This document shows, in pieces, positions 9,545-19,419 of a stretch of 64,000 bases of DNA. Made by a program: the position numbers and the translations under genes. Under the pieces are notes generated by a model. That model did no database searches. It worked only from the letters and a program-made list of their open reading frames with translations, and had not been told where the DNA came from. Location of the stretch: positions 4,761,993 through 4,825,992 of the forward strand of contig NZ_CP071060.1 of assembly GCF_017161445.1 (NCBI RefSeq). Reading direction: 5' to 3'. The stretch comes from Niveibacterium microcysteis. GTDB taxonomy: Bacteria; Pseudomonadota; Gammaproteobacteria; Burkholderiales; Rhodocyclaceae. Each line of letters begins with the position of its first letter. Within the stretch, counting starts at the first letter, position 1.

Positions 9545-10081
9545 ATGTCCAGCCTAGATACCCTGACAAAGACGGGGAGCCGTTCGGCGTTCTCCGCTGA
9601 ACTCAATCGTGCGCTTCAGTCCGCACGGGCCGAAGCGACAAGCTTTGCGCTCATCCTTGCCGACATCACCAACTTCAAACGCTTCAACACACACAATCCA
9701 TCCGCGCTTGGCGATGTCGCTCTCGTTCGGCTGGCTGATTGCCTGAGAAACGTCGTAGCGAATCGAGGCCCGATCTATCGGGTGGGTGGTGATGTGTTCG
9801 CGGTGATTCTCCAAGGCGCTGGCGAGGCGGAGGCCATCGCCGTCTGCACGGAGATCGAGCGCGCAGCGCACAACAGAATTGCGCCTCCGCAAGCGGTCCA
9901 CTGTGGGCACCACGACTGCTCTGGCCCGGTAACCATCAGTGTCGCGTGTGGCTTTGCCCTAGCATCGCCGGAGCACGATGCCGAAACGCTGATGCGCCTT
10001 GCCGATACGCACATGTACGAGGCGAGGAAATGTGGGAGCGGCATCGGCGAAAAAAACGAACCCGAACGGGCAGAGCCATGA
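9545..10081 (+). CDS. degenerate GGDEF-domain protein (GGDVF)
   Basis: The 178-residue protein is a bare GGDEF domain. The first metal-binding aspartate is kept (ILADITNFKRFN), but the second Asp of the usual DxDxFK..ND pattern is Asn or Thr, and the active loop reads RVGGDVF, so the catalytic glutamate is replaced by valine. From what is known of the family, this should abolish diguanylate cyclase activity and leave at most GTP or cyclic-di-GMP binding. It also contains several Cys and His residues (HCGHHDC) just after the domain core, an insertion not usual in the family. It stands alone between an intergenic gap and the uvrA-like gene. Confidence 0.82.
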   Translation: MSSLDTLTKTGSRSAFSAELNRALQSARAEATSFALILADITNFKRFNTHNPSALGDVALVRLADCLRNVVANRGPIYRVGGDVFAVILQGAGEAEAIAVCTEIERAAHNRIAPPQAVHCGHHDCSGPVTISVACGFALASPEHDAETLMRLADTHMYEARKCGSGIGEKNEPERAEP

Positions 10082-10227
10082 CACGACGCTCAGCTGCGTG
10101 ACGAGCCCCCGGAATCCCGCGCCGAAGGATTTCCGTTCGACGCCTTACCGACGAGAGACACAAGAGCCATCACGCAGGACATCGCAGCTTGTTCCGCGAG
10201 CGACCCGGTCGAACGACTGCCTGAGCG

Positions 10228-13200
10228 TCAGCGCGCTCGACTTGCCAGAAACCCCTTCAACGCCCTCCCCGTATGCGTCTTCGCCTTGACGCACTTCGCC
10301 ACCGGCCCGGCGAAGACGATTTCGCCGCCGCCGTCGCCGCCTTCCGGCCCCAGATCCACGATCCAGTCCGCTTCGGCCATGACGTCGAGGTCGTGTTCGA
10401 TGACGAGCACGGTGTTGCCGGCGTCGACGAGGCGGTGGAGGACGTGGATGAGTTTTTCGACGTCGGCCATGTGCAGGCCCACCGTCGGTTCATCCAGCAC
10501 GTAGAGCGTGTGCGGCGTTCTGGCACGGGCGCGCGCGGCGGGGTCGGTCTTGACCTTGACCAGCTCGGTGACGAGCTTGATGCGCTGTGCTTCGCCGCCG
10601 GAGAGGGTGGGTGAGGGCTGGCCGAGGGTGAGGTAGCCGAGGCCGACGTCCTGCAAGAGCTTCAGCGGGTGCTGGATGACCGGGTGGGCGGCGAAGAAGT
10701 CGACGGCTTCGTCGATCTCCATGGCGAGCACGTCGGCGATGCTCTTGCCGCGCCAGGTGGCGCTGAGGGTGTCGGTGTTGAAACGCGCGCCGTTGCAGAC
10801 GTCGCACGGCACTTTCACATCCGGCAGGAAACTCATCTCGACGGTGCGCTGGCCCTGGCCGTCGCAGGCGTCGCAGCGGCCGCCTGCGGTGTTGAAGGAG
10901 AAGCGGCCCGGCGCCCAGCCGCGCAGACGCGCGGTTTCGGAGTCGGCGTAGAGCTTGCGGATGGCGTCCCAGAAGCCGATGTAGGTGGCCGGGCAGGAGC
11001 GCGGCGTCTTGCCGATCGGGGTCTGGTCGACTTCGAGCACACGGCCCACAGGCTGCCAGCCAGTGATCGCCTCGCAGCCTTCCAGCACCACCTTGGCGCC
11101 CTTGGTGCGGCTGTTGAAGGCCTGCGTGGCGACGAGGCGGCGCAGGTTCTTGTGCAGCACGTCGCGCGCGAGCGTGGACTTGCCCGAGCCGGACACGCCG
11201 GTGACGACGATGAGGCGGCCGAGCGGGATCTGCGCGGTGACGTTCTTCAGGTTGTGCAGCGCCGCGCCTTCGACGGTGACCATGGGCGTCTCGGCATCTA
11301 CCTTGCGCGCCGGTTGCAGCGGGTGTGCCAGCGGCGCGCGCAGCGTGCGGCCGGTGACCGATTCCGGCACCGCCATCAGCGCCGCGGCATCGCCCTCCGC
11401 GACGATGTTGCCGCCGCGCGTGCCGGCGCCGGGGCCCATGTCGATGACGTGGTGGGCGCGGCGGATGGTCTCCTCGTCGTGCTCGACGACGACCACAGTG
11501 TTGCCCTTGGCTTCAAGCGCGTGCAGCGTATCGAGCAGCATGGCGTTGTCGCGCGGGTGCAGGCCGATGGAGGGTTCGTCGAGCACATAGCAGACGCCGC
11601 GCAGGTTGGTGCCCAGCTGCGAGGCGAGGCGGATACGCTGCGCCTCGCCGCCGGAGAGCGTGGGCGCGGCGCGATCGAGCGCGAGGTAGCCGAGGCCTAC
11701 GTCCTTGAGGAAGGCGAGGCGTGACTTGAGTTCGGCGACGATGTCGCGGCCGATCTCGGCCTCGCGGCCAGCGAGCTTGAGTGTGCCGACCCAGTGGGCC
11801 AGCCCTTCGACCGACAGGTGCGCATAGTCCGCGATGCTGTTGTCGCGGTAGCGCACCGCCAGCGCGGTGGGGTTGAGGCGCGCGCCTTCGCAGGCGGCGC
11901 ATTCGGTTTCGGGCTCGACCTCTTCATCCTCGCCGGCTTCACCTTCGTAGCGCAGGCCGGTGAATTCGGCGGCGGTGGCGTCGCCCTCGGGGTCGCGCAT
12001 CGCGTCGCGCAGCCACTTGGGCAGGGTGTTGCCGGTGCCCATGCAGTCAGGGCACCAGCCGTGCTTGGAGTTGTACGAGAACAGGCGCGGGTCGAGTTCC
12101 GGGAAGCTGGTGCCGCAGCTCGGACACGCACGCTTGGTGGAGAACACGACGACCTGTTCGCCGTCGATGAGGTGCAGCACGCCCTTGCCGAACTCCAGCG
12201 CCTTGGCGAGCGCATCGCGCAGCTCGGCCTCGTTGCGGGCGCCGACTTTCAGCGTGGCGACCGGCAACTCGATGATGTGTTCCTTGAAGCGGTCCAGCCG
12301 CGGCCAGGGTTTCGTCGGCAGCAGTTCGCCATCCACCCGCAGCTGGGCGTAGCCCTTGCCGGCGGCCCACTTCGCGAGGTCGGTGTAGAGGCCCTTGCGG
12401 TTGATGACCAGTGGCGCGGCGAGCGTGACCTCGCGGCCCTTGTAATCGCGCAGCAGGCGCGCGGCGATGGCGTCGGGCGATTGCGGCTCGATCGCGCAGT
12501 CGCAGTCCGGGCAGTGCTGGGTGCCCAGCTTCACGAACATCAGGCGCAGGAAGTGGTGGATTTCGGTGAGCGTGCCCACCGTGCTCTTGCGCCCGCCGCG
12601 GCTGGTGCGTTGCTCGATCGCCACCGTGGGCGGAATGCCGTGGATGGCGTCGACATCCGGCTTGGCGGCCGGCTGCACGAACTGCCGCGCGTAGGCGTTG
12701 AGCGATTCGAGGTAGCGGCGCTGGCCTTCGGCGAAGACGATGTCGAAAGCGAGCGTGGACTTGCCCGAGCCCGACACGCCGGTGACCACGGTGAAGCGGC
12801 GGTGCGGAATCTCGACCGAAACGTTCTTCAGGTTGTGCTCACGTGCGCGCACCACACCGATGGCGTCGCGGCGCGCGGGCAGGTAGCGGTGCTGCAGTTC
12901 CGCGACGAGGCGGGCGCTGGTGTCGTTGGCCGCCGCAGCGGCCACCACGCGTTTGGTCTTGCCGGCGGCCTTGGCGAGCTGCGCGGGCGCGGTGAGGCGC
13001 ATCACGTAATCGGCCAGCGCGCGGCCGGTGTGGGTGTCGGCATCGAGCAGCGCCGCCGGCGTGCCTTCGAACACGATGGCACCGCCGCCGTCGCCGCCCT
13101 CGGGGCCAAGGTCCACCACCCAGTCGGCGGCGGCGATCACGTCGAGGTTGTGCTCGATCACCAGCACCGAGTGGCCGGCATCGACCAGCTTGGAGAGCGC

Positions 13201-15960
13201 ACGCAGCAGCTTGGCGACGTCGTCGAAGTGCAGGCCGGTGGTGGGTTCGTCGAACAGGAACAGCAGGTGTTCCTTGGGCGCCGCCTTCTTCGCCTTGCTG
13301 CCCTTGCGGTGCAGCGCCTCGGCGGTCTGCGCGAGGTGGCCGGCGAGCTTGAGGCGCTGCGCCTCGCCGCCGGAGAGCGTGGGCACCGGCTGGCCGAGCG
13401 TGAGGTAATCCAGCCCCACGTCGACCAGCGGTTGCAGCGCGCGCGCAAGTTCGCCGTCCTTCGAGAAGAAGTCCAGCGCCTCGGCCACGGTCATGTCGAG
13501 CACGTCAGCGATCGACCTACCTTCGAGCTTCACCTCCATGACCTCGGCGCGGAAGCGGCGGCCGTCGCAGTCCGGGCAGCGGATGTACACGTCGGAGAGG
13601 AACTGCATCTCGACGTGCTCGAAGCCGTTGCCGCCGCAGGTGGGGCAGCGGCCGTCGCCGGCGTTGAAGGAGAAGGTGCCCGCGGTGTAGCCGCGCTGGG
13701 CGGCTTCGGGCAGCGCGGCGTAGCGCTTGCGGATGCTGTCGAAGGCGCCGACGTAGCTGGCGGGGTTGGAGCGCGTGGTCTTGCCGATCTGCGTCTGGTC
13801 AACCATGACGACGCCGGTGATTTCGTCCAGCCCGTCGATCGCGTCGAAGGCGCCGGGCGCTTCGGTGGCTTCGCCGAAATGCTTCTGCAGCGCGGGGTAG
13901 AGCACGTCCTGGATCAGCGTGGATTTGCCCGAGCCCGACACGCCGGTGACCGCAACGAAGCGGTGCAGTGGCAGCGCGAGGTCGACGCCACGCAGGTTGT
14001 TGGCGCTTGCACCGCGCAGCGTGAGGCGCGGCGTCCAGTCGGCGATTTCGCGCGGCGTGAGGCCGGCATCGACGCGACGGTGGCCGCCGAGGTATTGCGC
14101 GGTGAGCGTGTCGGTGCGCGCGCGCAGCTCATCGGGCGAGCCCCAGAACACGATCTCGCCGCCCTGCTTGCCGGGGCCGGGGCCGATGTCGAGGATGCGG
14201 TCGGCGGCGAACATCACCGCCGGGTCGTGCTCGACGACGATCAGCGAATTGCCGGCGTCGCGCAGGCGGTGCATGACGCCATTGATGCGGTCCATGTCGC
14301 GCGGGTGCAGGCCGATCGAGGGTTCATCCAGCACGAAGAGCGTGTTCACCAGCGAGGTGCCCAGCGCGGTGGTGAGGTTGATGCGCTGCACCTCGCCGCC
14401 GGAGAGCGTGCGGCTCTGGCGATCCAGCGTGAGGTAGGACAGCCCCACGTCGCAGAGGAAGCCGAGGCGGCTGCGGATCTCGCCCATCAGCTGCTCGGTG
14501 GCCTGGTCCAAGTTGCCGGGCAGCGCAAGGGTGTCGAAAAACTGCTTGGCGCGCGCAATCGGCAGTTGCATCACGTCCTGCACGTTGAGGCCGGGCAGCG
14601 TGTCGAGGATCTCGGCCCGCATCGTCACCCCGTGCGGACGGAAGCGACGCAGGTTCGGCGCCAGCGCGCGATCTGCTTCTTCGCGGCTGCCGACGCGCCA
14701 CAGCAGCGGCTCGGTCTTTAGCCGCGCGCCGTCGCACACGGTGCAGGGGGTGTAGGCACGGTAACGCGACAGCAGCACCCGGATGTGCATCTTGTAGGCC
14801 TTGGTCTCCAGCCAGTCGAAGAAGTGGCGCACGCCGTACCACTTGCCGGGCCAGGACTTGTCCCAGTTCACCCAACCGTCGTCGCCCTCGAAGACCCAGC
14901 GGCGGTGCTCCTCGGGCAGGTCGCGCCAGGGGATGTCCATCGCCACGCCGCGCTTCTTGGCGAACTTCGCGAGGTCGGTCTGGCATTCCTTGTAGCTCTC
15001 GGTCTGCCAGGGCTTGATCGCGCCGTCCTTCAGGGACTTGGATTCGTCGGGGATGATCAGGCCGGGGTCGATGCCGATGACGCGGCCGAAACCACGGCAG
15101 GCTTCGCAGGCGCCGACTGCGCTGTTGAACGAGAAGTGCGCGGGTGTGGGGTCGGCGTAGTGGATGTCGCAGTCGGCGCAGTGCAGATCGCTGGAGAACT
15201 TCCAGACCGGCTTGCTCGCATCGGCCACGACCTCGCCGCCGACATGCACCTCGACACGTCCGTTCGCGAGCCGCAGCGCCGCCTCCAGCGCCTCGGCCAG
15301 ACGCGCCGGTTCGGCATTGGAGAAGCGGAAGCGGTCCACCACCACCGCCATCGTGCGCTCGCCCACCGGCTGCATCCGCGCGTAGCCCTGCGCTTCGAGC
15401 GCGGCGCGGATCTCGGCCTCGCTGAAGTTGGCCGGAATCGCCACCGGCGCAACCAGCGCGAGACGCGGGTCCTCGGCTTGGGTACGCTCGGCCAGCGCCG
15501 CCGCGATGCTCTCCGAGCTGTCGCGCTTCACCGCCGCGCCGCAGCGCTTGCAGTGCAGGTGGCCGCAGCGCGCGAACAGCAGCTTCAAGTGGTCGTTGAG
15601 CTCGGTCATCGTGCCGACCGTGGAGCGCGAGGTGCGCACCGGGTTGGTCTGGTCGATGGCGATGGCGGGCGGCACGCCGTCGATGCGGTCCACCTGCGGC
15701 TTGTCCATGCGGTCGAGAAACTGCCGCGCGTAGGGCGAGAAGGTCTCGACGTAGCGGCGCTGGCCCTCGGCGTAGAGCGTGTCGAACACCAGCGAACTCT
15801 TGCCCGAACCGGAAGGGCCGGTCACCACGACCAACTCGCCGGTGGGAATGTCGAGGTCGAGGTTCTTCAGGTTGTTCTGGCGGGCGCCGCGGATCTGGAT
15901 CGTGTCGGGACCGGGGGTCGTCATGGCTGGCCTGGGCTTTCGGAAGCGGGGATCGGACAT
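10228..15960 (-). CDS. tandem-duplicated UvrA-like excinuclease ATPase (four ABC domains)
   Basis: The 1910-residue product is about twice the length of standard UvrA. It contains four Walker A motifs (GPSGSGKSS near residue 50, then GVSGSGKST near 670, 1057 and 1580), four LSGGE signatures, and paired CxxC zinc-finger elements in each half (for example CPTCGGNGF and CDACDGQGQ). Each half is a complete UvrA-like unit, so one chain may mimic the UvrA dimer that finds DNA damage. Such double-length paralogues are known in Proteobacteria besides normal uvrA; their role is less clear and may concern special lesions or drugs. An ATG 12 codons downstream (15924) is an alternative start. No partner genes adjoin it. 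Confidence 0.93.
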   Translation of the reverse strand: MSDPRFRKPRPAMTTPGPDTIQIRGARQNNLKNLDLDIPTGELVVVTGPSGSGKSSLVFDTLYAEGQRRYVETFSPYARQFLDRMDKPQVDRIDGVPPAIAIDQTNPVRTSRSTVGTMTELNDHLKLLFARCGHLHCKRCGAAVKRDSSESIAAALAERTQAEDPRLALVAPVAIPANFSEAEIRAALEAQGYARMQPVGERTMAVVVDRFRFSNAEPARLAEALEAALRLANGRVEVHVGGEVVADASKPVWKFSSDLHCADCDIHYADPTPAHFSFNSAVGACEACRGFGRVIGIDPGLIIPDESKSLKDGAIKPWQTESYKECQTDLAKFAKKRGVAMDIPWRDLPEEHRRWVFEGDDGWVNWDKSWPGKWYGVRHFFDWLETKAYKMHIRVLLSRYRAYTPCTVCDGARLKTEPLLWRVGSREEADRALAPNLRRFRPHGVTMRAEILDTLPGLNVQDVMQLPIARAKQFFDTLALPGNLDQATEQLMGEIRSRLGFLCDVGLSYLTLDRQSRTLSGGEVQRINLTTALGTSLVNTLFVLDEPSIGLHPRDMDRINGVMHRLRDAGNSLIVVEHDPAVMFAADRILDIGPGPGKQGGEIVFWGSPDELRARTDTLTAQYLGGHRRVDAGLTPREIADWTPRLTLRGASANNLRGVDLALPLHRFVAVTGVSGSGKSTLIQDVLYPALQKHFGEATEAPGAFDAIDGLDEITGVVMVDQTQIGKTTRSNPASYVGAFDSIRKRYAALPEAAQRGYTAGTFSFNAGDGRCPTCGGNGFEHVEMQFLSDVYIRCPDCDGRRFRAEVMEVKLEGRSIADVLDMTVAEALDFFSKDGELARALQPLVDVGLDYLTLGQPVPTLSGGEAQRLKLAGHLAQTAEALHRKGSKAKKAAPKEHLLFLFDEPTTGLHFDDVAKLLRALSKLVDAGHSVLVIEHNLDVIAAADWVVDLGPEGGDGGGAIVFEGTPAALLDADTHTGRALADYVMRLTAPAQLAKAAGKTKRVVAAAAANDTSARLVAELQHRYLPARRDAIGVVRAREHNLKNVSVEIPHRRFTVVTGVSGSGKSTLAFDIVFAEGQRRYLESLNAYARQFVQPAAKPDVDAIHGIPPTVAIEQRTSRGGRKSTVGTLTEIHHFLRLMFVKLGTQHCPDCDCAIEPQSPDAIAARLLRDYKGREVTLAAPLVINRKGLYTDLAKWAAGKGYAQLRVDGELLPTKPWPRLDRFKEHIIELPVATLKVGARNEAELRDALAKALEFGKGVLHLIDGEQVVVFSTKRACPSCGTSFPELDPRLFSYNSKHGWCPDCMGTGNTLPKWLRDAMRDPEGDATAAEFTGLRYEGEAGEDEEVEPETECAACEGARLNPTALAVRYRDNSIADYAHLSVEGLAHWVGTLKLAGREAEIGRDIVAELKSRLAFLKDVGLGYLALDRAAPTLSGGEAQRIRLASQLGTNLRGVCYVLDEPSIGLHPRDNAMLLDTLHALEAKGNTVVVVEHDEETIRRAHHVIDMGPGAGTRGGNIVAEGDAAALMAVPESVTGRTLRAPLAHPLQPARKVDAETPMVTVEGAALHNLKNVTAQIPLGRLIVVTGVSGSGKSTLARDVLHKNLRRLVATQAFNSRTKGAKVVLEGCEAITGWQPVGRVLEVDQTPIGKTPRSCPATYIGFWDAIRKLYADSETARLRGWAPGRFSFNTAGGRCDACDGQGQRTVEMSFLPDVKVPCDVCNGARFNTDTLSATWRGKSIADVLAMEIDEAVDFFAAHPVIQHPLKLLQDVGLGYLTLGQPSPTLSGGEAQRIKLVTELVKVKTDPAARARARTPHTLYVLDEPTVGLHMADVEKLIHVLHRLVDAGNTVLVIEHDLDVMAEADWIVDLGPEGGDGGGEIVFAGPVAKCVKAKTHTGRALKGFLASRAR

Positions 15961-16241
15961 TTTAACTGTATAAATTGCCAGCCTGCACGCGCATGCGGTG
16001 CACTCCGGAACCGGGGCGGCGCGGCAAAGCTGTCCGACAAGGCAATTGCTTCAAGGTTTCGAAATGCCTGGTTCGGCGCGCCAGAACTTGCGGCCAAGCC
16101 ACGACGGTCATCGAAAACCCGGCCCCGCGCATTGGTTATGGCTACAGGTGTTGGCCAGGATGCCGACAATGGCTTGGCGTCGTTGCAACCTTCGCGCCCG
16201 AAACACAATCAAATAGCAAAAGCCAACGGGGGAACCAGAGC

Positions 16242-16685
16242 ATGTCCGTCAAACACTCACTGTGCGCCATCGCGCTGGCGCTGTCGGCCGCGCCCACACT
16301 GGCGGCCGATGTCGGCGTATCGATCAGCATCGGCCAACCCGGCTTCTACGGCCAGATCGACATCGGCAGCTTCCCGCGACCGCAGGTGATCTACAGGCAA
16401 CCGGTGATCATCGAACCCGGGCGAAGCTACGGCGGACCGGTCTACCTCCGCGTGCCGCCCGGTCACGAGAAGCATTGGGGCAAGCACTGCGCCAAGTACA
16501 ACGCATGCGGGCGGCCGGTGTATTTCGTGCGTGACGACTGGTACGAGCGCGAATACGTGCCCGCCTACCGGGCCCGCTACGGCGAAGGCGACCGCGACCG
16601 CTACGACGATGACGACCAGGGGCACGGCAAGGGCAAAGACAAGGGCCACGGCAAAGGACACGGCAAGGGGCATGGGAACGACTGA
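16242..16685 (+). CDS. exported protein with Gly/His/Lys repeat tail
   Basis: The 147-residue precursor starts with a signal peptide ending at LAADVG; the frame runs further upstream, but GGGGGAACC before this ATG supports the start. The mature part has beta-like stretches (VGVSISIGQPGFYGQIDIG), a conserved-looking segment with CAKYNACGRPVYFVRD that could form a disulfide, an acidic RYDDDDQ patch and then a low-complexity tail of GHGKGKDK and GHGKGHGK units. The tail could bind metals or anions, which is inference. Similar proteins of unknown role occur in Betaproteobacteria as far as I recall. It is a single gene. Confidence 0.75.
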   Translation: MSVKHSLCAIALALSAAPTLAADVGVSISIGQPGFYGQIDIGSFPRPQVIYRQPVIIEPGRSYGGPVYLRVPPGHEKHWGKHCAKYNACGRPVYFVRDDWYEREYVPAYRARYGEGDRDRYDDDDQGHGKGKDKGHGKGHGKGHGND

Positions 16686-16878
16686 GTGCCGGCCACCCGA
16701 CAGGTCTCTTGATCAACTGCTCGGGTCAATGCCTATTGCATAAACTGTAAAAATCTGGTGCGTGTGCGAAAGTTGGCTGGCCGGTAGCCCCGACGGCCTT
16801 AGGCTCGGGCCTTTGTGTTTGCCGGATTCTCTGTGCGCAGGGTTTCCGGCTTTGTTCGCGTCACAAAGACTGGACACT

Positions 16879-18066
16879 GTGCCCGATTCCCAAGCCCACG
16901 GATCCTCCGTGGCCCCTTCCGTCACGTTTGAGCGCTTCGCAGCCTTGTCCTCGGCCGCCCGGACGACATGGCAAGCGTTCGCCGACAAACGCGACGGGCA
17001 CGAGTGGGTCTATGCCACGCCAGCCTTTTTTGATGCACTGTCGGACACCGAGTCGCCGGATCATCTGGTGATCGCATCAACCCGCGACGCCGACGGTGAG
17101 GTGCAGGGCGTTGCGGCGCTGCGCAAGAAGGCTTTGCAGATTGATCCACACGGGTTGGCCGGGCGCCTGCTACGCAAGCGACTGTCTGTGTGGGGCCTGC
17201 TCGGCAGCGAGCCCCTGACTCAGGCGACACATAGTGGGCCTGAGTCCATCGCCAGGTTGATTGCCGCGCTGGATGACGCGCCGGGGAATTTTGACGCGCT
17301 TGAGTTGCAGTCGCTCGAAGTCGGTAGCCCGACCTGGCAGGCGGTCTTTGAGTCGGAAGCAGTGCGGTCTCGGTTCTTCCCCTACCTGCCGAACGGAATC
17401 CGCAACTGTCATCAGACCCCGCTTCCTGAGACTGTTGAAGCCTATCTCGCCCAGTATCCGCGCAAGAAGCGCTACAACCTGTCGCGTCAGTTGCGCCAGA
17501 TCGGCGAGAACCTTGGTGGTCCGCCAGAGGTTGTTCCGCTCACCACCATCGCAACCCTGGACACGCTATTCGACGCCGTAGCGCAAATCGGGGGTGGCGC
17601 CGGGGCAATACTGTCGCGAGCCGAATACGCCTCACTAGCGCGGCAGGGCCTGCTCCTCAACTTTATCGTGCAGGCCGGTGGGTCGCCCATCGCAGTGGTG
17701 CTGGGCATTCCGTCAGGCTCGGTCTATCGGATCAACCGCGTGCTGTACGCCCACAGCCTGGCACCCTACTCGCCGGGAACATCGACGCTGCATCTGTTCA
17801 ACGAGTGGATCATCGCGGACGGGCGTTTCAAGGTGGTGGATTTCGGTTTCGGCGAACCCGGCCGCACTTACAGCTCGTCGAACCGCATCGTGCAACGGGC
17901 TCGTGTGATGTTGTTTCGTCGCACGCTGGCGAACCAGATCGGCATAGCGCTACACCGCGGCATTGTCACGCTGGAGAAGCACGCTCGCGCCCTGCTCACG
18001 TACGCCGAGACCGCGATCAAGAAGGCGCGCCGCAAGACGCCCACGACGGCCGACAACGCTGGCTGA
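16879..18066 (+). CDS. FemAB/CelD-like GNAT acyltransferase
   Basis: The roughly 395-residue protein resembles the BioF2/CelD family: an N-terminal half with WVYATPAFFDAL and VWGLLGSEPLT, then the acceptor-domain pattern YPRKKRYNLSRQLRQ, and a C-terminal GNAT fold with VLGIPSGSVYRI, HLFNEWIIADGRFKVVDFGFGE. Such enzymes are found in capsule, cellulose and exosortase-linked polysaccharide loci. No polysaccharide genes adjoin this one, so the substrate is unknown. The frame is open for 39 more codons upstream, but that stretch is not protein-like; the GTG used here precedes VPDSQAHG. A GTG ten codons later is also possible. Confidence 0.75.
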   Translation: MPDSQAHGSSVAPSVTFERFAALSSAARTTWQAFADKRDGHEWVYATPAFFDALSDTESPDHLVIASTRDADGEVQGVAALRKKALQIDPHGLAGRLLRKRLSVWGLLGSEPLTQATHSGPESIARLIAALDDAPGNFDALELQSLEVGSPTWQAVFESEAVRSRFFPYLPNGIRNCHQTPLPETVEAYLAQYPRKKRYNLSRQLRQIGENLGGPPEVVPLTTIATLDTLFDAVAQIGGGAGAILSRAEYASLARQGLLLNFIVQAGGSPIAVVLGIPSGSVYRINRVLYAHSLAPYSPGTSTLHLFNEWIIADGRFKVVDFGFGEPGRTYSSSNRIVQRARVMLFRRTLANQIGIALHRGIVTLEKHARALLTYAETAIKKARRKTPTTADNAG

Positions 18067-18083
18067 CGCCGCGCTAGTCTCGG

Positions 18084-18224
18084 CTTGTCGCAATTGCATT
18101 GCGGCAAGCGGCGAGTTCCGCATTCGTCCTTGAGAGACGTATGCGATCAAGCGGGCGGCATCAAAAGCAAGCATCCATCTGCGAGTATCGCGCCACGGCA
18201 ATGTCGTCATCGCCGCTTGCCGCA
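18084..18224. repeat. nested inverted repeats in a 293-bp intergenic region
   Basis: TGCGGCAAGCGGCGA at 18100-18114 returns as its exact reverse complement at 18210-18224, 95 bases apart. The same left arm can instead pair locally: CTTGTCGCAA (18084-18093) with TTGCGGCAAG (18099-18108), ten pairs including one G-T. The two pairings exclude each other. No T-run follows the local hairpin, so it is not a plain terminator. The region (18067-18359) has no gene and ends at the ferredoxin start. It may be a structured RNA or an old mobile fragment. Confidence 0.45.
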
Positions 18225-18359
18225 GTGGTTCGCCGTGCCATGCAGACCGTTGGCACAATCCACGAGAGCTAGTGGCACACAGCCGGACCTCGCTCACGCA
18301 CCCGGCCCGCAAAAATGCTTCCCGGCGCTATAGTTCCGGCTCCACCACGGAGTCCGGTA

Positions 18360-18671
18360 ATGAGTTATTTCAAGCATCACGTGTTCTTTTGTTGCAACCA
18401 GCGCCCGGCGGGCGAGAGCTGCTGTGCCGACCATGGGGCGGCGGAGATGCAGGCCTATGCGAAGGACCGCATCAAGGCACTGAAGCTCAACGGCGAGGGC
18501 AAGGTCCGCATGAACAAGGCGGGCTGCCTCGATCGCTGTGACGAAGGGCCGGTACTGGTGGTGTACCCGGAAGGGACCTGGTACACCTACGTCGACAAGA
18601 CCGACATCGACGAGATCATCGATTCGCACATCGTCGGCGGCAAGGTCGTGGAGCGCCTGAAGCTCAAATGA
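18360..18671 (+). CDS. thioredoxin-like [2Fe-2S] ferredoxin
   Basis: The 103-residue protein matches the small thioredoxin-fold ferredoxins related to the NuoE C-terminal domain. Cysteines for the cluster are visible in FFCCNQRPAGESCC and again in KAGCLDRCDEG, and the C-terminal part GPVLVVYPEGTWYTYV is typical. It should carry electrons in the cytoplasm; the partner is unknown. An upstream ATG 15 codons earlier is possible, but MSYFKHHVFFC is the common start in this family. It lies 85 bp before an alpha/beta hydrolase gene and may be cotranscribed with it. Confidence 0.88.
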   Translation: MSYFKHHVFFCCNQRPAGESCCADHGAAEMQAYAKDRIKALKLNGEGKVRMNKAGCLDRCDEGPVLVVYPEGTWYTYVDKTDIDEIIDSHIVGGKVVERLKLK

Positions 18672-18756
18672 CGGCCTCCACGATCACACGGTTCCCGGCC
18701 CCCGACGAGGGCCGCGGCGCGCTTGGGGCTGCCCGGCGCACGCCGGAGAACGACGC

Positions 18757-19401
18757 ATGAGAAAAGTCCTGCCGACCGAGAAGTTCTTCATCGATGGCCC
18801 CGTGGGGCCGATCGAGATCCTGCGCGACACGCCGGAAGGTGCCCACGGGCTGGCGATCATCGCGCACCCGCATCCGCTGTTCGGCGGTACCAACACCAAC
18901 AAGGTGGCACACACGCTGGCACGCACGCTGTGCGGCTTGGGTTACTGCGCGCTGCGGCCGAATTTCCGTGGCGTCGGTGGCACCGCTGGCACGCACGACC
19001 ACGGCGACGGCGAATCGGAAGACCTGCTGGCGGTGATCGACTGGGCGCAGGCGCAGTACGGCGACGGCCCGTTGGTGCTGGCCGGTTTCTCGTTCGGCGC
19101 CTTCGTGCAGACGCGGGTGGCCAAGCGCTTGGCTGCCGCCGGCAGGCCGGCCAAGCGGCTGGTGCTGGTCGGTACCGCATCGGGCTTCATCGAAGGCGCG
19201 CGCACCTACGACACCGAGGCGGTGACGCCGGACACGATCGTGATCCACGGCAACCGCGACGAGACGGTGCCGCTCGAGAATGTGCTGGCGTGGGCAGAGC
19301 CCCTTCAGGTGCCGGTGGTGGTGGTGCCGGGCGCGGACCATTTCTTCCACACCCGCCTGCACATCCTGCGCGACATCATCGTGCGCGCCTGGCGCGAGTA
19401 G
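18757..19401 (+). CDS. alpha/beta hydrolase, COG2945-like
   Basis: The 214-residue protein has the layout of small cytoplasmic alpha/beta hydrolases: IIAHPHPLFGGTNTNKV near the start, GVGGTAGTHDHGDGE in the oxyanion region, the nucleophile elbow GFSFGAF, an Asp in HGNRDETVPL and a His in GADHFFH. No signal peptide is present. The substrate is unknown; relatives are simply called predicted hydrolases. Its TAG stop is followed at once by the FUSC-family gene in the same reading frame, which has no ordinary start codon nearby. Confidence 0.85.
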   Translation: MRKVLPTEKFFIDGPVGPIEILRDTPEGAHGLAIIAHPHPLFGGTNTNKVAHTLARTLCGLGYCALRPNFRGVGGTAGTHDHGDGESEDLLAVIDWAQAQYGDGPLVLAGFSFGAFVQTRVAKRLAAAGRPAKRLVLVGTASGFIEGARTYDTEAVTPDTIVIHGNRDETVPLENVLAWAEPLQVPVVVVPGADHFFHTRLHILRDIIVRAWRE

Positions 19402-19419
19402 CCCCGCGGAGACGCCCCC

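Noticed and set aside
11794-14721. 975-codon open frame on the plus strand
   Set aside because: It is wholly antisense to the UvrA-like gene. High GC content leaves such frames open by chance, and its composition (Gly/Ala/Arg/His-rich) shows no domain.
14785-16389. 534-codon plus-strand frame running into the 16242 gene
   Set aside because: Most of it is antisense to the UvrA-like gene, and the rest is intergenic. The real exported protein starts at 16242 in another frame.
18377-18382. CACGTG core as a third parS
   Set aside because: The flanking bases do not match the 16-bp palindrome, and it lies inside the ferredoxin gene.
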